A DNA stretch of 64,000 nucleotides from Chrysoporthe austroafricana (Eukaryota > Ascomycota > Sordariomycetes > Diaporthales > Cryphonectriaceae), in the NCBI GenBank assembly GCA_001051155.2, contig JYIP02000003.1, forward strand, positions 1,984,001 through 2,048,000. The letters run 5' to 3'. The notes under the pieces are model-generated. The model saw only the letters and a program-made list of their open reading frames with translations, was not told the origin of the DNA and searched no databases. The first letter of the stretch is position 1. Each line of letters begins with the position of its first letter. The translations under genes and the position numbers were made by a program. Below are positions 1 through 12,584 of the stretch, piece by piece.

Positions 1-200
1 GATTTTAAATAGATAATAAATTAAATAAGCGAAATTTCTCTTATAATTCGATTTAAAAATTATTTATTGCAAAAGATCCGAAAATAACAAAGCAAATATA
101 TTTAATAAATAATTAGATTATTAGAATATAGAATTTAAAAAGCTTTAAAATATTTTCCGATAAAATAAAGATAGCAACTTTGTAAATAAAGCTAAGTAAT
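1..200 (+). pseudogene. Ty3/gypsy A0 pol fragment (end of RNase H region)
   Basis: This AT-rich stretch aligns by eye with 50390-50570 of element A2 and with the matching part of A3 (about 58360-58530). In those copies it is the junction between the RNase H and integrase regions of pol. It is interrupted by stops. Similarity ends near 198-200, and the matching downstream sequence (integrase C-terminus) reappears only at 12171. About 1 kb that A2 has between these points was not found in this window. I read it as the left visible part of a plus-strand element, A0, that was later broken up by insertions and a deletion. Confidence 0.6.
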
Positions 201-3110
201 AATATACGTACTGAAATATATTATAAAGCATAGTTTTCCTAAAAAAGTAAACTACGCTAAAAGCCTATTAAGGCATTATATAAGCCCCCCGGTAAAGGTA
301 TAGCATTTACCTAGTAAATTTACTGCGTATTTACCAAGGAATTTATTATAGATTTATTAAGCGAATCTATTATAAATTCATTACGTCTATAGATTTTGCT
401 ATTAATTACCGGCCCTTTATAACCTTTATTTATAAAGAAAGCTAATAATTAAGGATATTTTGGGTAGCAATAATACGATATAATAAGACTTTAAGTTATA
501 CGGCAAAGAAAAGCACGATAGTACTATTGGATAAAGGAAATTATATAGAAAATAATAATCGTTTTATAAAGCCGACTTATATTAGAGTCCTAATAGGTAA
601 ACGTGCTTATGCCGGGAATTAAAAAGAAAACCTGCCCGTACCGAAAGCTTAAAATTAATCCTCTATTATAACCGGTTTATACTTAAAGTAAATAAATATA
701 TATAATACTTATATATAATAAGGCTAGCCGATATTCAAATATATTTCGGTAATGCTTAGTCGTATTTATTGCTAAAATATTTGGTATAGATATAATTAAA
801 AACCAAAATTGCTTATGGATATTAATAGAAAATATAGTTTTTAGATAATAGGGTATTAAATAAGTATAATAGTAGTAAATGTAAAATGAAATTACGATAG
901 AATATATCGGTATGCAAAGCTAATAGCTGCGTATAGTTATTATATAGCAATATTATAACCAGTTTTCAATATAAATAGCTAAATCTATAAATTATTAGAA
1001 GAAAGCAATATTATATGCTATTAATAAAGTTATATCGATAAATAATAGCTATTTTATTAATTGAGAATAACCTTTCGGGTTTTAGCAATAATTTCAAGGT
1101 TTAATAAATTGCAAGGGAATATAGCAAATAATTTTTCCTTTCCAATATAATTGCAGAAATCGGTATAATTATAGATATTAAGCTGCAAGGTTTTGACTAG
1201 CTTATGCGTTTGGATATAAGACTTGAAGCTTATTATGCGATTTTGGTATTGCAAGGACCGGGCGGCGCTAAAATAATCTTTATTTTCGTTAGCCTATTTC
1301 TGAAAAGTAGTATTAAAATTATAATCCATATCGTCTTTGATAAAAACGATCTTAATAGCTTTGAAATCGTATTCGAAACGGAAGATTTGGTTTATAATAA
1401 AATATAAGCCCGACCGATTGGATAAGACGGTAGGATCGAAATCGCAAAGCTAAATAATGAACTCGTATATATATTTTCTTATAGTAAAAAGGAAGAAATA
1501 TTAAATGCGATTATTATAAATTCCGATAATACCGAACTTAATATTATTATAAATAGCAAAGCTATTAGCAATATAAAAATAGTTAATACCGAAATTGCTT
1601 CTTTAAATAAAATTATAGCATATATATTCTTTAGATATATAAAGGGCTAGCGTACGGTAATATATTGCGATTTCGGCCTTAATAGCTTTGGATTTAGGAT
1701 TATATTTGATAAATAAAGCGGGAATAGCGCGAGGCATAGCCCGCAAGAGCAGAATGCTATTAATATTAGTTCGAGAAGTTCTATTTAGTATAACCAATAG
1801 GCTAGCTATATTCGGTAAGTTATTTTCGGTTAAGTCGATAATATTATCTATAATTCGATAATGCTTAGCTAGCATTATAAAGTTTCGTTCTATTATAGCA
1901 AATAAGCTTAGATTAATAATTAGCATAATAAGCTTGAAAGCTTTAAGCTTAGCTAAGATTAGCTTAATATTCTTAACTATTTTCTTTTAAGTAATAAAGG
2001 CTATATTACGATTATATTCGTAAATTATAATGATTTTTGCTATATTGGCTATATAGCGTATAATATCTATTTCTTTTTTAATAAGGTTGCTATAATTGCT
2101 TGAGATTATTTATTTAGCTTTATCTTTAATATAATAGCTATATTTATTTCGTAAGCGATCGTCTTTCGATATTATAATAAGAAATAAGATACGATAAGCT
2201 ATTAATAAAGTATATAAAGCAAGAATAGAATTACGAATAATAAGTAAATTCGAAATAAATTTAAGCAATATTCCTTTAATAAAATTATCTATTAATTTAT
2301 TATCTATATCTTTGCTCGTAATAGCATTCGCGCTAATAAAGGTATTTGGATAAAGCTCTTATTTTTTGTAAATAAAACTGGAATAATTAATCTATAATAA
2401 TATAGAATATTATAAAATAAGTTCTTAAGCTTTTTCAATAATTAATAGCCGATTAATATTGCTATTGCTTAGCTTAATATTAGGGATATAAATATTATAT
2501 TCGACTTTTCAGTTTATTATATCGATATAACTTTTACTAATTAGCGCTTAATAAAAGGCTATTATATAAGCTTCTTAATGGCAAAAGAAATTGCTTAAGT
2601 AATTCTTTATTATATAAATATTATAATAGAAACGGCTTTTGTTATTATATAAATATATAGCCTATCAATATCTTTCCAGGGAAAAGCAGTCCTTAAACGA
2701 TATTTTGTAAACGTACTTGGCATATTATATAATCCTGCTTTTTCGGCAAACTTTGGAAAGTTCTTCCTGGGATATAAAATATAGTATTGTATAGAAATTG
2801 GGCATAGCTAAACGTACCGTTTCTTATCAGTTTTGGTCTTATAACGAAGTATTTACGGAAAGATATAACTTAATAATTGCATAATATATCTTAATTTTAA
2901 TAATATTAATAGCTTTATTAATACGGTCTTTATAAGTTTACGGAAGTTTAATAGGATAAAGCGAAATTAATAATAATATTAGCTTAATACCCAAAAACAG
3001 TATTCAAAAATATAATGAAAAATAATAATAATAAAGCAATATAGCTAGCTATAATAAGTAAATAGGGATAATAGTCGTAAGCGCGCTAGTAAAAAGAAGA
3101 AAATAAAATA
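201..3110. other. unidentified RIP-degraded AT-rich block
   Basis: This block is very AT-rich and riddled with stops in all frames. The minus strand keeps a few longer open stretches (1926-1603 and 1254-1057) and a protein-like stretch around 2860-2650, and these suggest a former coding region on that strand. I could not match any of it to reverse transcriptase, integrase, gag or a known transposase motif. It is most likely another decayed transposable element sitting between A0 and element C. Terminal repeats were not recognised. Confidence 0.35.
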
Positions 3111-6100
3111 AATTTACTAGCAATCCATAAAATAATAACCTTTTGCATTTGCTAGAAATTTACTTGCTTTACTTAGCAATCGCTTTTACCTTAACGTACG
3201 CTTATTGCGTTACGAGTTTTTTCGATTTCTTAAAATAAGTAAACTAGCTTATTCTAATGCATTTTCTGTTCGTAAGTCGCGCTTTGGCCTGCTTTGTCTT
3301 TATAAGGCAGTTACGATAATATCTCTCGGTTTAAGGATTTCTTCCGCTAATAGCCGCTTTTGCTTTGCTTTTTCTTGCAATTCGGCTATAGCTTCGCATT
3401 TCCGTTCGAAATTATATATTATTTCGTCCGTATTCAGGGCATTACAGGATATCTATATATTATAATAATTAGAATAATTTATCCATTTTACCAAATATTC
3501 AATTTTGCGCGAATTATATTTATACTTTCGTTTATAGCAGCTAATTATCTTTTCCAGCTCGTAATATTAATAATTTTCCCGATACTTTTCGATATCCGGA
3601 TTCTCTAGTATATTTATTAAGTCTTAATATATAAAGTTATATTTATAAGGATCCGTTTTAAGAAAGTTTGCAAGCTTTAATTATATTATTGAAATTACTG
3701 GATAGATATTTATATAAAAAACCAATTTCAATTTATACGCTAAATTCCTTATTTTTCGAATAATTTGGAAAAATCTTATTTTCTATTATAAAAATTTCAG
3801 AAATAAATTATTTAGCAATAAATACCCGTAGCTTAAGCAAATATATACCCAATTATCTAATTCGAAAACTATTTGGCAATAATATTTATTATATTGCAAT
3901 TTGGCTGCTATTTGCGTTTCGGTAATGAAAAAGTAAACTTTTTCTTAGAAGACTTCTTTTGCTAGAAATATTATATTTCCTATTTACTAGCCCGATAATA
4001 AGTTAAATCCGAATAGTATTTGGCTAGCTAAATATTTTATAGTTCGGTTATATATATTATTTAAATTAAATTATAATGCTAATATTATTTCGGTTTATTT
4101 TATATTAGAATAAGCGATTATAAAATGCTGAATTGCTATTTCAACTATTCGGTTTTTTATTTCAGATTGCTTATCCGTTTGCGGATACGAGGCGGTAAAG
4201 TAAACAAGTTTCGTTCCGATAGCTTTTTATAAATATTTCCAGAATTCTGATAGGAATTTCGAATCTTTATTTAAAATAATCCTTTTGAGTATTCCTTAGC
4301 TAATAATATAAAATATCCGTAAAATAAAGATTATTTAATTTGCTATAATATATACTATATTGCTTAATATAATAATTATAGCTTTAGAATACTTATTTAT
4401 AATTGTAAGAAATGCATTTAGAAATAGCATTTTAGCTAAAGCTTATATAATATTTATAGATAATATTATTAATAATTCTATAATAAAATCTATAATAATA
4501 ATATAGAATGGGATTAATGGAAATAATATAAGTTATATTTCTCTTAAAAGTTATTATAAATTATTTTTATTCTTATTGCAAGCTCGATATATCGATATAT
4601 AATTGCGTATTTTAGCATAGCAATATTTAATAACGAATCGATTCGTTAAATCGTATTATATATAATTTATACCGAAATAATATTTTCTATTGTAAGCTTT
4701 TTTAATAAAATTCAATGCTATTTTATTCGGGATATATAATCGTTATTTCCCGTAATAATCCTTGAGAAATAGTAAGCTATTATAATTTAATATAAAAAGT
4801 AATCGGGTAACTTTATTTGAATCTTTTAATTATTCGATTATTTTGGATTATAAAGAATATTTTTCGTATTCTTTTTTAATATGCTTTTTCATTTCGCTAT
4901 TTATAAATATTTTATTAAGAACTTAAATAAGTTTGTTTTCTTATATTTTGTCTAGAATGCCTTTATTATCGATAGGTTTTTGGGTAAATAATAATTTTGA
5001 TATAGCATTTGCGAGAATATTTGATTTTCCTGGTATATAATATGCTTTTAAATCGAATTAGCTCAAATATTCCGAAATGAAAATTAGCTGCATATTTGCC
5101 TTAGTTTTATTTATTATATTTATAGATAACGAATAAATAATGCTAATTATTGCTATATAATTAATAAAGATATAAACTAGCTTAATTCGGTTTAATTTTA
5201 TTATCGTTCGCAATTTTCGTATTAGCTATACTAAATAAGCTATTTCTAATTCTATAAGCTAGTATTTTCGTTCTGCTTTATTAATCGTTTTATTCAAATA
5301 GAGAATTAGTTATATAGCTATACTTGCTATTAGCAATATTCCGTTCTATATATAATCGTTTGCTAATTGGAAAATAATATTTGAAAATCTTATTTCTTTA
5401 AATATATCTAGCTAGATAAAGAAAAGTTTATTTGGGATATAGTAAAATAAAGCATTTTTAGCTTCCAAAGCTATTTTGAAATCGTAAAAACTATTAATTT
5501 CATTTAATATTAAGTCGAAAATAGCTTGCGTAATATAATTTCGCTATCTTATACTTAAAAGTAAATAGTTCGATTAGCAAACTTTATTTAGCATTTTAAT
5601 TTTCTTTTTCTGAAATAAGTTAACTTTATAGCTATATTTAAGAATTAAGTAATATAAATATCCTATAAATCCAATAAACCTTTCCAGTTATTAGAATATT
5701 TTGGGAAATTCCAGATCGCGAATAGCTTATATCCGGTATTCCGTATTGGAAATTCCGAATCCGTCTATCTTAAATCTTAAGATCTGAACTGAAAGATATT
5801 CAAAAAACGACTTGAATTTAGCTAATAAAATATTTTTACATAAAAATAACGAGAAGATAATTTATAAATATCGCAAATAATCTTATTTTATAATTAAATA
5901 AATAACGATATTATTTATAAAAGCGAAAGCAAACTTGTAATATAATCGTAAGAATTGATTTATAAAATACTGGATATGAGATAATAAATTTCGAAATCTT
6001 ATAAGTAAAACTTTTATTTTTTCTTAATTGCAATAATTAATAACGGTAAATCGGTTTTTATAATCTAGATATACTAGGAATTAATAGAAAAATTGCTATA

Positions 6101-6172
6101 TATTTACTACTATAATATATATTTTTCCTTTCAGCTATTTAATAATTTCCTGCTATAATAATAAAGGGTAAG
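3110..6172 (-). pseudogene. Ty3/gypsy element C pol remnant (RT, RNase H, integrase)
   Basis: On the minus strand, around 4240-4140, a decayed integrase core can be read. It includes a form of the typical run GTKLVYFTA followed by Y-P-Q-T-D-K-Q-S-E, the conserved HPQTDGQSE region of Ty3/gypsy integrases. Reverse transcriptase and RNase H lie further right (about 6100-4700) and a basic, coiled-coil-like tail lies at 3640-3200. Many stops interrupt every frame. The block ends abruptly at the LTR of B1, so its 5' half (gag, protease) is missing here. It differs clearly from the A/B family, so it is another gypsy family. Confidence 0.5.
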
Positions 6173-6608
6173 TATTGTAAACGCTATAATAATCCTAAGA
6201 TATACTGTAAAGTCAAAAGGTTTATGCTAATAAAAGCGGTACCAAATATAAGCTTTGAATACTGAAATACGTTTACCGAATAATAAAATATTTACAAATC
6301 TTAAGCAATTATTAATAATAAGTTCCTATTAATATTTAGATTAATAACTGAAAAGCTATATATTCTATGGGTAATAAGCATATCTTTATATATCCGGCTC
6401 TTTAATATAAATCTATTAAATCTAGAGCAGATCCTTAGATTTTAGATTTAAGGGATCTAGAACAGATTTTCAGATCCTACTTCCTTTATAACCCTAATCC
6501 TGATTATATAATCATTCCCTATTACTTTAAGTCTGAGTTGCGCTAGTTTTCCGTGCCCCGTTATTAAGTTGCTTTGTTTGTAACTTGCATATTGGATAGG
6601 TTATAATA
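6173..6608 (-). repeat. 3' LTR of B1 (436 bp)
   Basis: It pairs with 11735-12170. Its ends are decayed TGTTATA...TATAACA (now TATTGTAA at left and TTATAATA at right). It holds a worn telomere-like motif TAACCCTAATCC at 6489-6500. Differences from its partner are mostly transitions, as expected from RIP. Confidence 0.85.
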
Positions 6609-6622
6609 TTATCCCTTTCCTA
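6609..6622 (-). other. polypurine tract of B1
   Basis: Directly inside the left LTR the minus strand reads TAGGAAAGGGATAA. This purine run is where plus-strand DNA synthesis of a retrotransposon is primed. It confirms that the left LTR is the 3' LTR and that B1 runs on the minus strand. Confidence 0.6.
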
Positions 6623-6800
6623 TTAATCGTTATCCTTAACGATTTTCCGTAAGTAATCCTTGTTCGTTCTGGTACGTTATTACGCTTTCTTAATCGAGAT
6701 ATCGAATAGGGTTTCGAAGCCGAAATTTTTCAATTTTCGTTTTAATAAGAATAAGTAACGTAAATCCTTAATTCTTCGGATTATTCATTATGCTATTATT

Positions 6801-7220
6801 ATGCGCCCTTATTCCTATTGCGATCGTCTTAGTCTCGAGTCGTATACGGTTTTTAAGCAGGACTTATCTTGTTGCTTTAAGTATATTTAATATAATCAAT
6901 CGAGTTATAATGTCTTGGAGCCGACTAACGCCGCGAAGCTTTCTTTTGCGTCTAACCAATTTCAGAAATTGGAAGACGAGATCGAAGGATTGGAAGACAA
7001 GTTAATGAGGTTGCGAAAGCAAAAGAGGATATAGCGGGAGCGAATGGCTCGGGCTTTTCGTCGCGGTTTATCCAATCTCGAGGACTTGGAGCGGTTGGAA
7101 AAGGAGGAAGCTGAGGCCGAATGTAAGGCCGCTGCGGAAGCCTATCGTGATATTGAGATTTCGGTACTTAAAGGTCCTTTTCTTAAGTCGTTCTTTCGAA
7201 AGATAAAGGAGATTGACTAG
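6801..7220 (+). pseudogene. antisense Zn2Cys6-like/coiled-coil ORF of B1
   Basis: This 140-codon frame lies between pol and the 3' LTR of B1 but on the strand opposite to gag-pol. It starts at ATG 6801 and ends at TAG 7218-7220, with two in-frame stops. Its first 40 codons keep a Cys/Tyr pattern (C/Y-x2-C-x7-Y ... C-x2-Y-x7-Y). The Tyr codons are TAT and would be Cys (TGT) before a G-to-A change, giving two C-x2-C pairs each followed by a further Cys. The rest is a charged heptad-like helix (for example EDEIEGLEDKLMRLRKQK, then LEDLERLEKEEAEAE). Equivalent frames occur at 12585-13040, 51978-52430 and 60246-60793. The function is unknown; the layout resembles a zinc-cluster DNA-binding domain plus a dimerising helix. 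Confidence 0.6.
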
Positions 7221-7399
7221 TTTATTATAAACCTTGAATCGTTTGTTATCGGGGGCTCTGAAGGTACGGCTAGCTTTTCTGTTAGCCAATAGTTAGTAAG
7301 TTTTTGTTACTTTTGGCTTTCGTTCTATATTGGAGCAGTTTTTCGCCAATATTCCTTAAGTGCTTATTATGCATTATCTAGATTGCTAATTAGTTCCTA

Positions 7400-10250
7400 G
7401 CTATTCTCGCTCGAATAGTATCCTTTCTATTTAACTAGGTATTTTCGGTACTTGCTTAATTTTCGATACCGGAAGATTCGTTCGATTTTATATTCTAGTT
7501 CGTTACTGTCAATTTATACTATTTTATCTGTTTTGGCCGTTTTTAGTACTGGTTCGAGGAATAAGATATGGAAAATTGGGTGGATTCTCATTTTATAAGG
7601 TAATGCGAGTTCGTAATTGATATCTGAAATTTTCTTTAGGATTTTGAATGGTCCGAGTTTTTTATAATCTAGCGAGTGAAAAGGTTTGGTTATTTTAATA
7701 TATTCTTTTCGTCGAATGAAATAGACTTTATCTCTTTCTTGCAAAATTGGTCTTTCAATTCTTTTGGAATTGGTATACCGGATTATTCTTTCTTATACAA
7801 ATTTTAGTTTCTTTTGCAATTCTTTTTATATTTTCTTAATTTTCTTAATCCGTTTTTTTGCCGCTTCCGCATTTGTTCCTAGTAATTTGTTATAATAGGC
7901 TATCGGGTTATAGCCGTATAATACGTAAAATAATAACTTTTTTATTATATTTGTATTTGCGCTATTATATGCAAACTATACTAAAGGTAATAAGTTAACC
8001 CAATTATCCTATTTATAGTTCATATAATGCCGTAAGTATTATTTAATAATTTAGTTCGTTCGTTCTGTTTGTCTATTTGTTTATAAGTAAAATGCTATAA
8101 ATATCTTTTGTTGCGTTCCGAGTAGTTTTATAAGTAAAGTCCAAAAGTTTAATGCGAATTTCCTGTTTCTGTCGGAAATAATTTCTTTAAGCATACCGTA
8201 ATTGGTTATAACCGTTTTCAGGAATATATATGCAAGATCTTCTGTTATATTACTTTTCTTATATAGAAAGAAGTAAATATATTTGCTTAATTTGCAAACC
8301 ATTACTAAGATGCTATCGTATTACATTTTAGTTAAAGGTTTTCGTAAGAAAAGTAGCTTAGTAATAAAGTTTTAGCTAATAGATTGCTAAATTGCTTCTA
8401 GGGTAACAAGTAATTGGAGCAGCCTATAAAGCTTATAATATTTAATCTTATTTTTCTTGCAGCTATTGCATTCTCGTAAGATTTTCTCAATCTTTTTCCT
8501 TAGTTTTAAAGGGTTCTAGTATCTCTTAATTCTTTCGTACGTAGCTCTGATTCCTTAATAGCCGTATGCTAATGCATTGTGCATATTTTAGATATATTTG
8601 TCCTGTTTTTCAGGGGTTATGCTTTTCGGTTCTTTCTTATTATTGCTAATTTTAATAATTATATCGAATTCTCTTGCTTCGTTTACAAAGTTATTATCCT
8701 TATCTTGCCGAAAAATATTCTGGAATTCTTTTGGCTTTATGCTCTGATAGTCTGATTGTTTGTTAAATGCATCCGTTTTGCTATTTTCGGATTTTTTGCA
8801 ATAAACGATTTTCAGATTGAATTGCAAGAGGAATTCTGCCTATTTAATTTATCGTTTATTCAAGACTTTCATAATTATAAATGTTATCAAATTTTTGTAA
8901 TCCGAATGTATTGTGATTTGGTATTTAATTCCGATTAGATATCGTTATTATTTTTCGAATGCTTTAATAATTGCTATTAATTCCTTATCTGGAATGCTGT
9001 AATTAAGTTCTAGGCCGTTTAATTTTTTTGAAAAGTTGCTTACGATCCTAAAATATCCCTAACTATCTTGCTAGCCTAACTGTCTATCAAATGCATAATT
9101 TAATATATTAGTTTCAATTTCAAAAGGTTTCTCTGGGTCTGCTTTGCAAAGAATGGGTTCTGATATAACTCGTTCCTTAATCTTATCGAATGCTCTTTAT
9201 GCTTCTAGAATCTATTCGAATTTTCGGTTTTTCTTTATAAGGTCTGTAAGAAAGTATACGATCTTGCTATAATCTCGGATAAATTGTCGGTAGAAATTAG
9301 CATATCCGAAAAATGCTTTAATATCCTTAATATTTTCTAGTATAAGCTATTTTCGTACCGCTTTAACTTTGTTTTCTTATATGCTAATCTGCTTTAATTC
9401 GATAATATATCCAAAATAATTAATTTTCTGTTAATAGAAATAGCATTTGCTAGGTTCGATTAGAAGCTTATTATTTTGTAATATTTGAAATACTTTGCGT
9501 ACGTATTGTTTATATAATTCGAAATCTTTGGAAAAGATTAAGATATTATCGAGATAGATAATAACAATAATATTTAAAAATTCGCGGAAGATATAATTAA
9601 TTATTTCCTGGAACGATACGGGCGCATTTGTAAGTCCGAAAGGTATAATTATATATTCGAAATGCCCGTAGCGTATTTTAAAAGCCGTTTTCTAGATATT
9701 GTCTTCCTTAATTCGGATATAATAATATCCTTCTTTGAAGTCAAGCGTAATAAACTATTCTATTCTTATTAATCGATCTCTTATCTCGCTTGCTAGTAGT
9801 AACGGATACCAATTCTTGATTGTAATATTGTTAAATTGTCGGTAATCCATATAGAGTTGTAATTTGCCGTTTTTTTTGAATATAAATAGAATTGAATATC
9901 TTGCAAGTAATTGCGATAATCGGATATAGCTTCTTTTCAGGTTTTCGTCAATATATTCTCTAAGTGCCTTGAGCTTTACTTTATTAAGTCCATAAATAGA
10001 GTAGAACTTTAGCTAAGTTCTTTCTTTCAATGGAATTTCGTAATTGTAAAGGCCGTATTCTGGTAAGCCGGTATCGAATTTTCTTTGCTATAGTTTCTTG
10101 AATTTATAGTATTCTTGTAATACGTTTTTGAGATCTGGTAGCGGTCCTTTTTCGTCTTTCGCAATCTGGAAGAATAAAAGGTATTGTTAAGCGTACTTTG
10201 TTTTATTTGCTTCCTGCCGCTATTATCGGGGCTTGACTTTTAATAGTCTC
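7400..10250 (-). pseudogene. B1 pol (RT, RNase H, integrase, chromodomain), degraded
   Basis: Reading right to left, the reverse transcriptase occupies about 10200-9300. Its active-site box reads Y-L-D-N at 9556-9545, so the second catalytic Asp has become Asn (GAT to AAT). RNase H lies around 9250-8600, with an open stretch at 8827-8588. The integrase core is at about 8302-8081, including ISDRNRKFALNFW, which holds the second catalytic Asp. The integrase C-terminus is at 7744-7514 (FKILKKISDINYELALPYK) and a worn chromodomain lies near 7530-7430. Stops interrupt every part. Together these encoded the polyprotein that copies and integrates the element; this copy cannot make it. Confidence 0.75.
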
Positions 10251-10861
10251 GGGTATTTATTGTATATTAGCCCGAACCTTTGCTCGTAATTCTTTTGTGC
10301 TTGCTGTTTTGGAAGCTATATTTCCTATTGCAGCGCTAAGTGCTAGTGCTATCGTATCTAGAATGCCGAATTCTTCTTTTACTACTGCTTCCTATTATCT
10401 ATCGAAGTATATTTTTAGAAGGAATCGTCCTAAATCCTCTTCTCTAGCAATCAGTAAATTGCTTAAGTAATCTGAATCGCTATTATTTATAGCCGTATCG
10501 TAAAGAAAGCCTTTTCTTCTTATAGCGGATTGTCTTTATCCTTTAGGTTTGCGCGGGAATTATCTTAAGCTTTCTTTTGCCGAAAAATGCAATAAGCAAT
10601 AATCCTAATAGCAGGCTATCCAGCTTATGCTATTGTAATTAGAGTCCGCTGCTTATTCTAGTAAGACGTTATTGCTTAGCTAATTGGATTCCTGTCGCTA
10701 GGCGATATTAATTTGTCTTTCCGGGACTAGCTTCCAGTTTCGCTTCTTCTTTTCTTAATAATAATTGCGAGCAATATATCCTTTCTTGCTATAATTATAA
10801 TAAGTAATTTTCTTGCATTATTCCCGTATAAGGACATTTAGTTTTATAAGTCTAATATGTA

Positions 10862-11690
10862 TTATGCTTGAATAAGCCGTATTATTTCGATTGCTATACT
10901 GGAATTTGCGCTTTTTAGAGTTAGGTTAATACCGAGAGGTACCGTTATAATTCTTTTATTGCTATCGTTTTCGTTCGTAAAGCCGATTGTTAATACGAAC
11001 GGCTTTACTAATGAATTCACTAAGTTTCTCGGGTCGGTTTTCCTTATAGAGCTCGTCTTTAATTTCTTCCTTAAATCCCGTATAATAGGCATTTATAAGA
11101 GGCTCGTTTTCGTAATCGAGATAGGCAATAATTTGTTTGAATTTGGCTATATAATTTGCTGCTAATCCCGTTTGCCGAAATGCTTCCAATTGCCGAACTG
11201 CAATGCGTTATTCGTCCGAATTTCCGAAAGTTTTAGTAAGGGCTTTCTCAAAATTGGAATAGTATTGGAAAATGTACTTAATATTTTCGGAACGGAATGC
11301 ATTATCGTTATCCAAGTAATTGCGAAAAGTAAGTTCTTATTATTGGAATGCTATTCTTTCGAATTGGCTTCTTGCGAAATCGATTTTATTATAAGTAGTC
11401 CTGAACTGAGTGCTATAATGCTTGAAATAGGCCTTGAGTTAGGTTAAGAAGGCTTGGAAATCCTTGCGAATGCTTTTATAAGGCTTAAGTTTATTAAGCT
11501 TGAAAGCTTTAGCTTATTGAAAAGCGTTAAAGCGGAAAACCTTATTCTTGATTTTTTCGAGCTATTAGTATAGGGCTATATTTTGCTTTTGGAATTATTC
11601 GTTAATAAAAATAATCGGGTTTCTTTCTTGAAAGGCTTAGTTGCTAGAAGAAAACGGAATCTGGAATGCTATTATATTTCTGATATTGCT
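10862..11690 (-). pseudogene. B1 gag, degraded
   Basis: The minus strand keeps a readable capsid segment at 11189-10962 (EAFRQTGLAANYIAKFKQII). This matches the same segment in A1, A2 and A3. The N-terminal part (about 11690-11200) is interrupted by stops, and a nucleocapsid region follows to the left around 10850-10780. Gag would form the virus-like particle. The order 5' LTR, gag, pol fixes the minus orientation. Confidence 0.7.
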
Positions 11691-11734
11691 TAAGAGGTAT
11701 ATACTAAACTGTTCTTGAATAAGAATTATCAAAA

Positions 11735-12170
11735 TATTATAAATGCTATAGCAATCCTGAAATATATTATAAAGTTAAAGGGTTTATGCTAATAAGAGCA
11801 GTATTAAGTATAAGCTTTGAATACTGAAATACGTTTACCGAATAATAAAATATTTATAAATCTTGAGCGACTATTAATAATAAGTTCCCATTAATACTTA
11901 GATTGATAACTGAAAAGCTATATATTTTATGGGTAATGAGCGTATCCTTATATATCCGGCTTTTTAGTATAGATCTGTTAGATCTGGAGCAAATTTTCAG
12001 ATCTTAGATTTAAGGGATCTGGAATAGATTTTCAGATCCCATTTCCTTTATAACCCTAACCCTAATTATATAATCATTCCCTATTATCTTAAGTCTGGGT
12101 TGCGCTAGTTTTCCGTGCTCTGCTATTAGGTTGCTTTGTTTATAACTTGCATATTAAATAGGTTATAACA
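11735..12170 (-). repeat. 5' LTR of B1 (436 bp)
   Basis: It has the same length as the left LTR and is near-identical apart from transitions. It carries an intact TAACCCTAACCCTAA at 12051-12065, which reads TTAGGGTTAGGG in the element's sense. It ends in TTATAACA at 12170, followed at once by integrase sequence of element A0. Confidence 0.85.
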
Positions 12171-12570
12171 TTCGCTAAACTATAAGAAATTTAGCTTATT
12201 CGGAATTTTAAGGAAAATCTCAAATATTAATTTCGAACTTATATTGCCTTATAAAATAAGAATTTATCCAATATTCTATATTTTATTCTTTAAACCAGTA
12301 TTAAAAGCAGCTAAAATAAACGAATTTATACAAATTAAAATTAATAACCCGGAATATAAAATCGAACAAATCTTTAAATATCGAAAATTAACCAAATATA
12401 AAGAATACCTAATTAAATAGAAAAGATACTATTTAAGCGAAAATAGCTAAAAACTAGTTAATAACTTAAATAATGCATAATAAGTATTTAAAAAGTATTA
12501 AGAAAGATAATTAACTAGCTAACCGGAAGAATAATTAGAAAAACCTGGCATAATTTTATGCCTTGCAAAT
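12171..12570 (+). pseudogene. A0 integrase C-terminus and chromodomain, degraded
   Basis: On the plus strand this continues the A-family integrase from the point matching 51564 in A2 (TTCGCTAAA...). Readable parts resemble LRKISNINFELALPYK and the chromodomain motif found in B2 (YLVKWKDYPASENS), with many stops. The start of this piece is cut by the B1 LTR. The chromodomain at the end of pol places the family with the chromoviruses of Ty3/gypsy. Confidence 0.65.
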
Positions 12571-12584
12571 AGGTTAATAATAGA

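Larger units (their letters stand above)
6173..12170 (-). mobile_element. Ty3/gypsy chromovirus-like element B1, LTR to LTR
   Basis: Two 436-bp copies of the same sequence (6173-6608 and 11735-12170) bound this element, which reads on the minus strand. Its order is 5' LTR, gag, protease region, RT, RNase H, integrase and degenerate chromodomain, then an antisense ORF, a polypurine tract and the 3' LTR. All sense genes contain stops. The 5-bp sequences outside the LTRs do not match (GTAAG at left, TTCGC at right), and the two flanks belong to different elements. It therefore does not sit at a simple insertion site. Confidence 0.8.
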
